A stretch of 64,000 nt of DNA, from the NCBI RefSeq assembly GCF_009760905.1, contig NZ_VIRW01000007.1:62001-126000 (forward strand), read 5' to 3'. This document shows positions 17,673-25,555 of the stretch, in pieces. Both the position numbers and the translations under genes were made by a program. The stretch's first letter is position 1; every line of letters begins with the position of its first letter. The notes under the pieces are model-generated. The model was not told where the DNA came from and searched no databases. It saw only the letters and a list, made by a program, of their open reading frames with translations. This stretch comes from Chitinibacter sp. GC72. GTDB lineage: Bacteria; Pseudomonadota; Gammaproteobacteria; Burkholderiales; Chitinibacteraceae.

Positions 17673-18559
17673 ACCACTTCAAGGGTATCGCTCTGCAGGG
17701 CAAGCTGATCATTGCCTACAGCCCTATACCCCAAGCGATGGCATATCGTAGACACGGCTGAGGCCGAGTTCAGCGTGTAAAAATGCAAGCCCGGTGCGCC
17801 ATTGGCCAGCAAGCGCTCGGCCAGCTCGGTGACCACATCAAGGCCAAAGGCGCGAATCGATGCGCTATCGTCACCCAGCCCCTGCAAGCGCAGGCGCAAC
17901 CAGCGCGGGATTTCTGCGCCGCACATATCCGAAAAACGCTGCAACTGGCTGTAATTCTGAATTGGCATAATGCCCGGCACAATCGGGATATTCACGCCGC
18001 GCGCCTGCACTTCGTCAACAAAACGGTAATACGCATCGGCATTAAAAAAATACTGCGTAATCGCCGAATCGGCGCCAGCGCGCACCTTGTTGATAAAGTG
18101 CGTCAGATCGGCCGCCGCGCTGACCGACTGCGGGTGAAATTCGGGATAGGCCGCCACCTCGATATGAAACCAGTCGCCAAATTCTTCGCGCAAAAAACTC
18201 ACCAGCTCGTTGGCATGACGAAATTCGCCCAACCCGACCATGCCGGACGGAATATCGCCGCGCAGCGCCACAATATGCCGGATGCCGTGCTGCTGATATT
18301 GGCGCACGATGTCACGAATATTATCGCGTGTTGAGCCTATGCACGATAAGTGCGGCGCGGCGGCGAAACCGGCGGCACGGATCGCTTGCACGGCATGCAA
18401 TGTGCCTTCCTGCGTTGTGCCACCGGCACCAAAAGTCACCGAAAAGAACGCAGGTGAAAACTGCGCCAGCTGCTGGCGGGTTTGTGCCAGCCGGGCAGCG
18501 CCTTCTGCGGTTTTGGGCGGGAAAAATTCAAAGCTAACGGGGCGTAATGGCTGGGGCAT
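17669..18559 (-). CDS. metF: 5,10-methylenetetrahydrofolate reductase
   Basis: About 296 residues. It begins MPQPLRPVSFEFFPPKTAEG, the MetF N-terminus with the catalytic Glu in FEFFPPK. A TFGAGG motif and the FMN-binding region HIVALRGD follow. The enzyme reduces methylene-THF to methyl-THF for methionine synthesis. A GTG seven codons upstream (18580) is possible; I prefer the ATG at 18559 because homologues start there. The last 16 or so codons lie in a degenerate copy of the palindromic repeat (17683-17731). The gene is convergent with, and overlaps by 4 bp, the lipoprotein gene. Confidence 0.95.
   Translation of the reverse strand: MPQPLRPVSFEFFPPKTAEGAARLAQTRQQLAQFSPAFFSVTFGAGGTTQEGTLHAVQAIRAAGFAAAPHLSCIGSTRDNIRDIVRQYQQHGIRHIVALRGDIPSGMVGLGEFRHANELVSFLREEFGDWFHIEVAAYPEFHPQSVSAAADLTHFINKVRAGADSAITQYFFNADAYYRFVDEVQARGVNIPIVPGIMPIQNYSQLQRFSDMCGAEIPRWLRLRLQGLGDDSASIRAFGLDVVTELAERLLANGAPGLHFYTLNSASAVSTICHRLGYRAVGNDQLALQSDTLEVV
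17683..17731. repeat. Degenerate palindromic element in the metF 3' end
   Basis: Read on the minus strand: GGGTATAGGGCTGTAGG and then CCTGCAGAGCGATACCC, arms about 49 bp apart with mismatches in the middle of each arm. It encodes the C-terminal part of MetF (from GYRAVG to SDTL). Size, orientation and end sequence match the family. Confidence 0.5.
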
Positions 18560-18807
18560 GACGATCACTTCTTGATTCACAATGCATGAACAATATCACC
18601 ACAAACCATGTTTAATGATGAAATATATTCATTCTATACCCGTATTAGTCATATGGTTGTAAGCAGTAATTCTATTTTGCAACAAGCACTTGCCGCACGA
18701 TTGCCTCATGAATCCGAATCACTTAGTATCAACTGGCCGAGAAAATTCGGCACCCATAGCGGCCACAGAATAGCCGCATACCGATAATAACTGGATGGAG
18801 ACGTAAA

Positions 18808-20619
18808 ATGACTCAACGCACCCTGATGCGTCGTACCCGTATTGCTGCAATCATTGGCGGGCTGATGCTCGCCGCCAGCGTCAGCGCAGCCACCTGGCAG
18901 GAAGGCAGCACGTATAGCGCAGGCACCGTCGTTGATTACAACGGCAAAACCTACAGCGCGCTGGTGACACACACCGCTTACTCTGGCGCAGGCTGGAATC
19001 CGGCCAGCACACCAACGCTGTGGAAAGAAACCGGTGTTAGCAGTCCAACAGCCAGCCCTGCACCGACGGCAACGCCAGTAACAACCCCACTAGCTTGCCC
19101 AATTGGCACGCCAAATCAGTTCGGGTATTGGGAAATTGTAAATCAGCTCACGTGCGAGAAACGCTGGGTGACGCTCGTTACGTTGACGCCACCGCCAACC
19201 CCGCACGACAATGCACCAACCCAGCCACCCGCCACGGCAACACCAGCGCCAACAGCGACCCCCATCACCGGAGTGAGCGCCTGGAGCAGCTCGGCGGTTT
19301 ACACCGGCGGCCAGCGTGTGAGCTACAACGGCGCAGTGTACGAAGCCAAATGGTGGACTCAAAATAACGCACCGGGTGCCGATCAATGGGGCCCATGGAA
19401 ACTGGTAAGCGGTACAACGGCGACGCCACCAGCACCAACCCCCACAGTGTCTCCAAAGCCTACATGCCCGCCATTTGGCCCCCCAGTTCCACCAGCGGGT
19501 TACACTTATAAATATACCTATGACGCCAATGGTTGCATGATTAATGCTGAGCTCATTCCAATTCCAACAACTCCACCTGCAGCCACAGCAACACCAACGC
19601 CAACACCAACACCAAACACCACCCCAGGTGCAGCAATCTTGCCCAAACACGCTGTCGTGGGCTACTGGCATAACTTTGAAAATGGCTCTGGCGTCATTCG
19701 CATCAAAGACGTACCGGATGAATACGACATCATTAACGTGTCTTTCGTCGAAGGCGATCCTTGGACCAAGGGCAAAGCCACGTTCGTACTGGACAAAGCA
19801 TTTAACGAGGCCGAATTCATTGCCGACATCAAGGAAAAACAAGCCAAAGGCAAGATCGTACAAGTCTCGCTCGGCGGCGCTAACGGTACGATCGTGATCG
19901 ACAGCCCGGCTGCACGTGAGGTGTTTATCCAGACTCTGGGTGACATCGTTGCCAAATACGGCTTTAACGGTGTGGACATCGATATTGAAAACAATCTGTC
20001 GATTGCCGCTGGCGAAGACTTCCGCAATCCAACCACGCCGCAAGTCGTGAATCTGGTTGCCGGTGTGAAAGCGCTGAAACAACGCTTTGGCCCAGGCTTT
20101 ACGCTGACAATGGCACCAGAAACCGCCTATGTGCAGGGTGGTTATGGCGTATCTGGCGGTATCTGGGGTGGCTACCTAGGCATTATCCACGGCCTGCGTG
20201 ACGAGCTGAACCTATTGCATGTTCAGCATTACAACTCCGGCGGCATTACCGGTAAAGACGACAAAGTCTACAACCAGGGTACGGTCGACTTCCAGGTAGC
20301 GATGACGGATATGCTGCTGACCGGCTTCAATGTGGGCCGTGACCCGAACAAGTTCTTCCCGCCGCTGCGCCCGGATCAAGTTGGTATTGGTCTGCCTTCG
20401 ATCCCTGCTGCGGCACCTTCGGGCGGCTATATGAATAATGCCGAAGTGCAAAAAGCGCTCGACTGCCTGATGAAGCTGCAAAACTGCGGCAGCTACAAGC
20501 CAGCCGCAGCGCAGCCAGACCTGCGCGGCGTGATGACCTGGTCGATCAACTGGGACAAAACCAATGGCTACAATTTTGCCAAAGGTCACAAAGCGTATTT
20601 GAATACCTATCCGAAATAA
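18808..20619 (+). CDS. Secreted GH18 chitinase with two chitin-binding modules
   Basis: 603 residues. A signal peptide (1-28, cleavage near VSAA/TW) is followed by a CBM5/12 module (29-75, WQEGSTYSAGTVVDYNGKTY), a Thr/Pro linker, a small Cys-pair segment (about 92-120), a second CBM5/12 (about 155-205), another Cys-pair segment and linker, and a GH18 barrel from about 277 to the end. The catalytic motif is NGVDIDIE with Asp390, Asp392 and the acid Glu394; the first Asp of the usual DGxDxDxE is Asn. It cleaves chitin outside the cell. GGAG precedes the ATG and a strong terminator follows, so it is a single-gene unit. Confidence 0.95.
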   Translation: MTQRTLMRRTRIAAIIGGLMLAASVSAATWQEGSTYSAGTVVDYNGKTYSALVTHTAYSGAGWNPASTPTLWKETGVSSPTASPAPTATPVTTPLACPIGTPNQFGYWEIVNQLTCEKRWVTLVTLTPPPTPHDNAPTQPPATATPAPTATPITGVSAWSSSAVYTGGQRVSYNGAVYEAKWWTQNNAPGADQWGPWKLVSGTTATPPAPTPTVSPKPTCPPFGPPVPPAGYTYKYTYDANGCMINAELIPIPTTPPAATATPTPTPTPNTTPGAAILPKHAVVGYWHNFENGSGVIRIKDVPDEYDIINVSFVEGDPWTKGKATFVLDKAFNEAEFIADIKEKQAKGKIVQVSLGGANGTIVIDSPAAREVFIQTLGDIVAKYGFNGVDIDIENNLSIAAGEDFRNPTTPQVVNLVAGVKALKQRFGPGFTLTMAPETAYVQGGYGVSGGIWGGYLGIIHGLRDELNLLHVQHYNSGGITGKDDKVYNQGTVDFQVAMTDMLLTGFNVGRDPNKFFPPLRPDQVGIGLPSIPAAAPSGGYMNNAEVQKALDCLMKLQNCGSYKPAAAQPDLRGVMTWSINWDKTNGYNFAKGHKAYLNTYPK

Positions 20620-20651
20620 ACCCGGTTCTGCTTAAGGATTAAGCTTGACCC

Positions 20652-20694
20652 ATTGGCATCTGCGTTCTGCGTAACGCAGGTGCCAATTTTTTTT
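20652..20694 (+). terminator. Rho-independent terminator of the chitinase gene
   Basis: 15-bp stem ATTGGCATCTGCGTT / AACGCAGGTGCCAAT (20652-20666 and 20673-20687) with one G-U pair, followed by eight T. Confidence 0.93.
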
Positions 20695-20878
20695 CCGGGC
20701 GGTAACTTTGTTTGCCGACCGGTGCGATAAAATCAACACTGAATTTCGCCAAGCTTGCTTGGAATCTGCGCTGCTTTAACCGACACACTAGCTGAGTTCG
20801 CGATTACTAACATGCAGCTACTGAGTACTTTCATCGGCAAGGCACACTCTGGCCAGCGCTCTCATTAGAGGTCTGACC

Positions 20879-20907
20879 ATCGGGCACACAGGCTTGTGGT
20901 GCCCGAT
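20879..20907 (-). terminator. Hairpin after the chromate transporter gene
   Basis: ATCGGGCA / TGCCCGAT with an inner CACA/TGTG stem, directly against the stop codon of chrA. No T run follows on the minus strand, so it is a weak terminator or a 3'-end stabiliser. Confidence 0.4.
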
Positions 20908-22253
20908 TAGCCTGCCAGACCGCTCAGGCTGAGTACGCAGCCTATTAATGCACTACCCACGATCACCTCGATCACACCGCGCTTGAATTTGAACAAGGCC
21001 ACAGCAGCGGCTAGCGCGATGGCGAGTGCAATCCAGTCGATAGTGCCGCCCTGCGGCGCAGGCCGGTACAGCACGTGATAGGCAAAAAACAGCGCCAGAT
21101 TGACGATCACGCCGACCACGGCGGCGGTAATGCCCGTGAGCGGCGCGGTGAATTTCAGATTGCCGTGCGTTGATTCAACCAGCGGGCCGCCCGCCAGAAT
21201 AAACACAAACGAGGGCAAAAAAGTAAACCACGTCACCAGACACGCGGCCACTGTACCGGCCAGAAACAGGCTGTCAGGGCCAAAAACGCCTTTCACATAG
21301 CCCCCGACAAAACCGACAAACGCCACCACCATAATCAGCGGCCCCGGCGTGGTTTCACCCAGCGCCAGCCCATCGACCATTTGCGTCGGCGTCAGCCAGC
21401 CATACTGCCCCACCGCACCCTGATACACATAGGGCAGCACGGCGTACGCGCCGCCAAAAGTCAGCAGCGCAGCCTTGGTGAAAAACCAGCCCATCTGCGT
21501 CAGCGTATGCTGCCAGCCAAAATACAGCGTCAGCGCAGCCATCGGCAGCGCCCATAAAACCAACCCGGCCAGCACTACACCGAGCAAACCAGCCCAGCGA
21601 AAGTGTGCGTGCGCCGGGGTGGGCGTGTGATCATCAATCAACGCCGGGCCATACGAGGCCTGCGCTGCCGCATGGCCGCCACCAGCCTGAAAATATTGCG
21701 GCGTGTAATGCCCGCCCAGCCATCCGGCCAGCGCCGCGGCCGCGACTGTTAGCGGAAAAGGCAGATGCAGGACAAAAATCGCGACAAAGGCGGCAATGGC
21801 AATCGCCCACAGCGCGCGGTTTTTCAGCGCACGGCCACCAATCCGGTGCGCGGCTTGCGCCACAATGGCCGTCACCGCCGGCTTGATGCCGTAAAACAGG
21901 CCGGCGACCAGCGGCACATCGCCAAATGCCAGATACAGCCAGGATACTGCCACCAGTATTGCCAGCGAAGGCAATACAAACAAGGCCCCTGCAACAATAC
22001 CCCCAAGGCGTTTATGCATTAGCCAGCCAATATACGTCGCCAGCTGCTGCGCCTCCGGGCCGGGCAGCAGCATGCAGTAATTCAGCGCATGCAGAAAACG
22101 GCGCTCGGAAATCCAGCGGCGTTTTTCGACCAGCTCCTGATGCATGATGGCGATTTGCCCGGCTGGCCCGCCAAAGCTCACACAACCTAGCCTCAGCCAG
22201 AAACGAAAAGCCTGCCAGAAGCTCACGCCTCCCGTATCCTGCGGTGTATTCAT
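20907..22253 (-). CDS. chrA: Chromate transporter, two-domain ChrA type
   Basis: About 448 residues with two homologous CHR domains. The first carries RLGCVSFGGPAGQIAIMH and LLPGPEAQQLATYIGW; the second carries LTFGGAYAVLPYVYQ and LGETTPGPLIMVVAFVGF. Both are signature motifs. About a dozen membrane helices are predicted. ChrA exports chromate from the cytoplasm using the proton-motive force. The frame is open from 22364, but the ATG at 22253 has AGGA upstream and gives the usual N-terminus. No chrB or other resistance gene is adjacent. Confidence 0.93.
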   Translation of the reverse strand: MNTPQDTGGVSFWQAFRFWLRLGCVSFGGPAGQIAIMHQELVEKRRWISERRFLHALNYCMLLPGPEAQQLATYIGWLMHKRLGGIVAGALFVLPSLAILVAVSWLYLAFGDVPLVAGLFYGIKPAVTAIVAQAAHRIGGRALKNRALWAIAIAAFVAIFVLHLPFPLTVAAAALAGWLGGHYTPQYFQAGGGHAAAQASYGPALIDDHTPTPAHAHFRWAGLLGVVLAGLVLWALPMAALTLYFGWQHTLTQMGWFFTKAALLTFGGAYAVLPYVYQGAVGQYGWLTPTQMVDGLALGETTPGPLIMVVAFVGFVGGYVKGVFGPDSLFLAGTVAACLVTWFTFLPSFVFILAGGPLVESTHGNLKFTAPLTGITAAVVGVIVNLALFFAYHVLYRPAPQGGTIDWIALAIALAAAVALFKFKRGVIEVIVGSALIGCVLSLSGLAG

Positions 22254-22440
22254 TGCTTGTCCTAGTGGTGCAGAATAATGTCTGGGTCGAAGTTTACCCA
22301 AGCAGCATGCCAAGATCATGCAAAAGCATAGATTCAATGGTGCTATGCAAAGCAGTGCGGGCAATAAGCGAAGATGCGCAGTAAGGGGTTGCGATGGGCT
22401 GAAATCGGCACACTATCAGGGCAATTCTTTACAGATCGCG

Positions 22441-22476
22441 CCAGCAAGGCGATGATTTGCGCCTTGCTGGGGAGGT
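22441..22476 (+). promoter_or_regulatory. Hairpin abutting the ribosome-binding site of the YiiX-like gene
   Basis: A perfect 11-bp stem CCAGCAAGGCG / CGCCTTGCTGG (22441-22451 and 22460-22470) runs straight into GGGGAGGTGAT and the ATG at 22480. A hairpin this close to the Shine-Dalgarno sequence could modulate translation or terminate upstream transcripts; no T run supports termination. Confidence 0.45.
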
Positions 22477-22479
22477 GAT

Positions 22480-23994
22480 ATGTGGCGTTTTATTCTTGGT
22501 CTGGTACTGACACTGGTCTGGCCGCTGAGTGTGCAAGCGAGTTCAAGTAGCAGTGAATTTGGCCAGCAGGTGGCCGATCTGGTCGCGCTGCGCACCGAGG
22601 CGTATCAGTTTGCCGTCAAACACAAGATCACCGAGCAGAAAACCCCGGCGCTGACCCGTGCGCAAAGCAACCAGATGCGCGAGCTGGCGCTGCGCTATAT
22701 CGAATTGCGCGCACGTCTGCTGCCCTATGCCAGCGAGATGGCGCCGCTCTTTCAAACCAACGTCAAGCTCACGCTGAGTACCGAACACGCGACCAACGCC
22801 GAGCAGATTCTGAGCGAGCCGCCACCCAGCATCCAGCGCGGTATTCGCACTATCTACGTCAACCCCAACGACGCCAAAGGCATACGGCTGCTGCATGACA
22901 TCCAGCGCGGTCTTGCTGCTGCGCTAGTGCTGATGGACAGCTACCAGATTGCCATCGAGCCCTACCGCGACAACGCCACCATCGGCTACTTGCTCACCTA
23001 CGATGTGCGCAGCAAAACCACGCTGCGCGAGCTATCGAATAATTATTATTCGTCCGAATACCGGGTTCGCCTGCAGCGCGCCACGCAGTTTGTCGATCAG
23101 TTGATGGCCTATCGGCGCAGCCAGGGCAAAGCGGCCAGTGAGAACGAAAACAATTACTACGCACTCAGCCAGAGCACCATCTGGTACGTCACGCTGCATC
23201 AGGGCAATCCGCTGGCGCTCACCGGCTCATTGCGCCAGTTGTTCAATACAGTGGGGCAAGGCGAGAAAAAACTGCACAACACGCTGAGCTACGGCCTGAG
23301 TATGGGCTTTGGCAATATGATCGGTCTGGTCAAAACGCGGGGCGGCAAACTATCCAGACTCAAGCCCGATGAAGTGGCAGCGCTGGAAAAGCAGCTTAAA
23401 CCGCTGGACATCTTGCTGGAAAAAACGCCATTCCGCCTGAGCGACAAAATGATTCCCGGTCATTACGGCCATGTGGCGATCTGGCTGGGCAGCGAGCAGG
23501 AATTGCGCGAGCTGGGCATCTGGTCGCAAATTCCGGCGCAATACCAGCAAAGCATCCGCGAAGGCGGGCGGATTGTTGAAGCGCTGCGCAGCGGTGTTAC
23601 CATCAGCCCGCTACAACGCTTTCTGGACATTGACGATTTGCTGGTGCTGCGCCAGAACGGCGATATCCGTAACACGTATCAGAAGACCGCCGCGCTGACT
23701 GCGATTGAACAGGTGGGCAAGGAATACGATTTCAATTTTGATGTGCTAACGCATGAACGGATTGTCTGCTCGGAGCTGGCCTACGTGGTTTTCCCCGATC
23801 TGCCCTGGCCGCTGGCCAGAACACTGGGCCGCTATACCATCAGCCCCGATAATGTGGCGCAGCTGGCGATCCGGGAAAAGCCGCTGCTGGACCCGGTCAT
23901 TATGTACCGCGACGGCACGCCGCTCAAAGGCGATTTGCGCAAAACACTGGCCAGGCTCATCGCACCGGAAAGCAGCATCATGGCGCAGAAGTAA
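22480..23994 (+). CDS. Secreted YiiX/YebB-like (permuted NlpC/P60) cysteine hydrolase
   Basis: 504 residues. A signal peptide covers about 1-20. The first about 300 residues are helical and not recognised. The C-terminal part is a permuted papain-like domain: GHYGHVAIWLG supplies the histidine (about His331) and ERIVCSELAYVVF the cysteine (about Cys430), His before Cys as in YiiX/YebB proteins. GGRIVEAL and LLVLR strands lie between. These are predicted amidases or peptidases on cell-wall or lipid substrates. Translation starts from a near-perfect GGGGAGGTGAT site preceded by a hairpin. The fused helical region makes it longer than simple YiiX proteins. Confidence 0.75.
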   Translation: MWRFILGLVLTLVWPLSVQASSSSSEFGQQVADLVALRTEAYQFAVKHKITEQKTPALTRAQSNQMRELALRYIELRARLLPYASEMAPLFQTNVKLTLSTEHATNAEQILSEPPPSIQRGIRTIYVNPNDAKGIRLLHDIQRGLAAALVLMDSYQIAIEPYRDNATIGYLLTYDVRSKTTLRELSNNYYSSEYRVRLQRATQFVDQLMAYRRSQGKAASENENNYYALSQSTIWYVTLHQGNPLALTGSLRQLFNTVGQGEKKLHNTLSYGLSMGFGNMIGLVKTRGGKLSRLKPDEVAALEKQLKPLDILLEKTPFRLSDKMIPGHYGHVAIWLGSEQELRELGIWSQIPAQYQQSIREGGRIVEALRSGVTISPLQRFLDIDDLLVLRQNGDIRNTYQKTAALTAIEQVGKEYDFNFDVLTHERIVCSELAYVVFPDLPWPLARTLGRYTISPDNVAQLAIREKPLLDPVIMYRDGTPLKGDLRKTLARLIAPESSIMAQK

Positions 23995-24045
23995 CGCTTG
24001 CCCGCGCAAGCCCAGATCTTTCTTAAAACTACGGAGTTAAGCCCA

Positions 24046-24513
24046 ATGAATGAGCAGCTGAAATTACTCATTCTGGACGATCTATACCACGAAGACGAAG
24101 CCATTAAAGCTGCCATCGAGCACATAAACTCACTCAACCTAGAGGAGCTGGTTCGCGGCGAAAATCCAAAATACGGTTGGTACGACTGTATCCCTGAGGC
24201 CAGAGCATTACTGCTCGCAATCGAAATATCCCCGGCGCAGCTGGAAAAAGTCACCCTGCTCTCTGCTGAATGCTGCGACACCCACTTTCTCGTCATGCCC
24301 AACTGGGACGGCGAAGGCGAAGAATTCACCCTGACATCCTTCGAAGGTATAGAACAGCTTGTCAATCTGAAATGCCTTGAGTTTTTAGACCTTAGCAAAG
24401 TGAGCGACGCCGAGCTGCTACTCAAGCTCAAGCTTCAGAAAATCAACGAATGCCACGGCCTAAGCCCTGCACTCATCAGCCAACTGCGCCAGCAAGGCGT
24501 GCAATTCGAATGA
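24046..24513 (+). CDS. DUF6892-like small protein
   Basis: 155 residues, acidic. The middle (HFLVMPNWDGEGEEFTLTSFEGIEQLVNLK) fits the WDGE...F.I.S.E...L pattern I associate with DUF6892 proteins, followed by a short leucine-rich stretch. DUF6892 and similar small acidic proteins often turn up in toxin-immunity neighbourhoods; no toxin is seen here. The frame is open from 23998, but the ATG at 24046 has GGAG at acceptable spacing. Function unknown. Confidence 0.55.
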   Translation: MNEQLKLLILDDLYHEDEAIKAAIEHINSLNLEELVRGENPKYGWYDCIPEARALLLAIEISPAQLEKVTLLSAECCDTHFLVMPNWDGEGEEFTLTSFEGIEQLVNLKCLEFLDLSKVSDAELLLKLKLQKINECHGLSPALISQLRQQGVQFE

Positions 24514-24530
24514 GCCCTAACAGCGCTAGA

Positions 24531-24578
24531 GTATTGCCCTATTAACCAGGCTCCAATTCGCCTACAGCACAATACCCT
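24531..24578. repeat. Palindromic element, degenerate intergenic copy 3
   Basis: GTATTGCCCT (24531-24540) and CAATACCC (24570-24577) face each other at the family's usual distance of about 48 bp. It lies 17 bp after the DUF6892-like gene in a 522-bp gene-free stretch that otherwise holds a MITE and another copy of this repeat. Confidence 0.5.
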
Positions 24579-24674
24579 TACAGCCTGGGTTTATATTCAT
24601 CGCGGGAGTGGGCTTACCCGCAAAGACACACCCAGTAGCAATCCTTTCACTGACAAGAGCCCTCCCAGTAACGC

Positions 24675-24847
24675 CAATGCCGTTCACTTAAGCCGAGCGA
24701 GCAGCATTTTTTGATGTTTATTTTGCGTTTTCCTGTTGATCTTCGATAATTTGGTCGGTTTTGAGCCATAAATTCATCCGAAGATCATGAAAAAGCTTCG
24801 ATTTCTAGCTAAGGAATCGAGGCTTGTTTCTTAAGTGAACGGCATTG
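24675..24847. mobile_element. 173-bp MITE with perfect 18-bp terminal inverted repeats
   Basis: CAATGCCGTTCACTTAAG at 24675-24692 is repeated exactly as its reverse complement at 24830-24847. The 137 bp between are AT-rich and hold no gene beyond a 15-codon frame (MKKLRFLAKESRLVS, from 24787) that could be the stub of a transposase end. No clear target duplication is seen (CGC versus CCC at the edges). This is the form of a non-autonomous deletion derivative of a DDE insertion sequence, possibly IS4-like; the parent is not in the window. Confidence 0.75.
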
Positions 24848-24931
24848 CCCCAGTTACACGGCTTTTGTAGCTGCGGCATAGCACAGCGTATTTACACGGG
24901 ATGAAAACGCTAGAAAAATACAGCAGGTACT

Positions 24932-24980
24932 GGGTATTACCCTACAGTCCAATTTTTACATGGGTTACAGAGCAATACCC
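24932..24980. repeat. Palindromic element, intergenic copy 4
   Basis: GGGTATTAC (24932-24940) and GCAATACCC (24972-24980), one mismatch in the arms. Lies between the MITE and the end of the next minus-strand gene. Confidence 0.6.
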
Positions 24981-25035
24981 CATCAGCTTCTTGCATGAAT
25001 ATCAAATTTTTTCAGCCCAAACTGGCTGTAAAATC

Positions 25036-25515
25036 CTACGCGCTAGCCTGCAAACCCAAGGCAGCACTCAACTCAAGAAAGCGCGCCAGCTTGGCGGTGC
25101 GAACCAGAACGACTTGTTTTTCGCCAGCCACTGATTTGCTGAAATCGACGACGCTATACGTCGGCGCAAGCTCGTCCTGCACTTTGGCCAAAGCAGCTGC
25201 CGCATCCAAACCGGCCAGATCAGCAACGGCCAGATCGAGTTCATCGTCGCCAAAAGCGTCAACGATTTGCGCATACAACGCGTCGATGTGCGGCGCGTGG
25301 AAAATCAGCCCGCCTTCCAACTGCTCCAGCAGCACCCATTCCCACAATGGCAGCGGGTACGATTGCTGATATTGCGACTCAGCGTCGTCTAGCAAATACG
25401 CCGCCGCATCGGCGTGCGCCTTGAGCACTTCATCACTCATCGCCGCAATATCTTCGGCATCGAGGCTGCCATCGGCAATGATTTCAAATAGCTCGTTGAT
25501 GTGTTTTTGATTCAT
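25036..25515 (-). CDS. Hypothetical acidic protein
   Basis: About 159 residues, acidic and Ala/Leu-rich, largely alpha-helical in appearance, with no signal peptide or membrane segment. The central PLWEWVLLEQLEGGLIFH is the most distinctive part. I do not recognise the family. The frame is open from 25530; the ATG at 25515 follows AGGA at five bases and is the better start. It lies downstream of the ynbC-like gene on the same strand, separated by a hairpin at 25530-25550, so it may be expressed by read-through. Confidence 0.6.
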   Translation of the reverse strand: MNQKHINELFEIIADGSLDAEDIAAMSDEVLKAHADAAAYLLDDAESQYQQSYPLPLWEWVLLEQLEGGLIFHAPHIDALYAQIVDAFGDDELDLAVADLAGLDAAAALAKVQDELAPTYSVVDFSKSVAGEKQVVLVRTAKLARFLELSAALGLQASA

Positions 25516-25529
25516 AAAAATCCTTTGCA

Positions 25530-25550
25530 AAGCCCGCTCTGGGCGGGCTT
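25530..25550 (-). terminator. Hairpin between ynbC-like gene and the hypothetical gene
   Basis: 8-bp stem AAGCCCGC / GCGGGCTT with a five-base loop, six bases after the ynbC-like stop (minus strand). It is not followed by a T run, so it may only partly end the operon transcript. Confidence 0.5.
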
Positions 25551-25555
25551 CAAAT

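Noticed and set aside
19090-20082. Long minus-strand frame (330 codons) opposite the chitinase gene
   Set aside because: It is rich in Trp, Cys and Arg from reading the Thr/Pro linkers backwards, and the plus strand encodes a complete chitinase.
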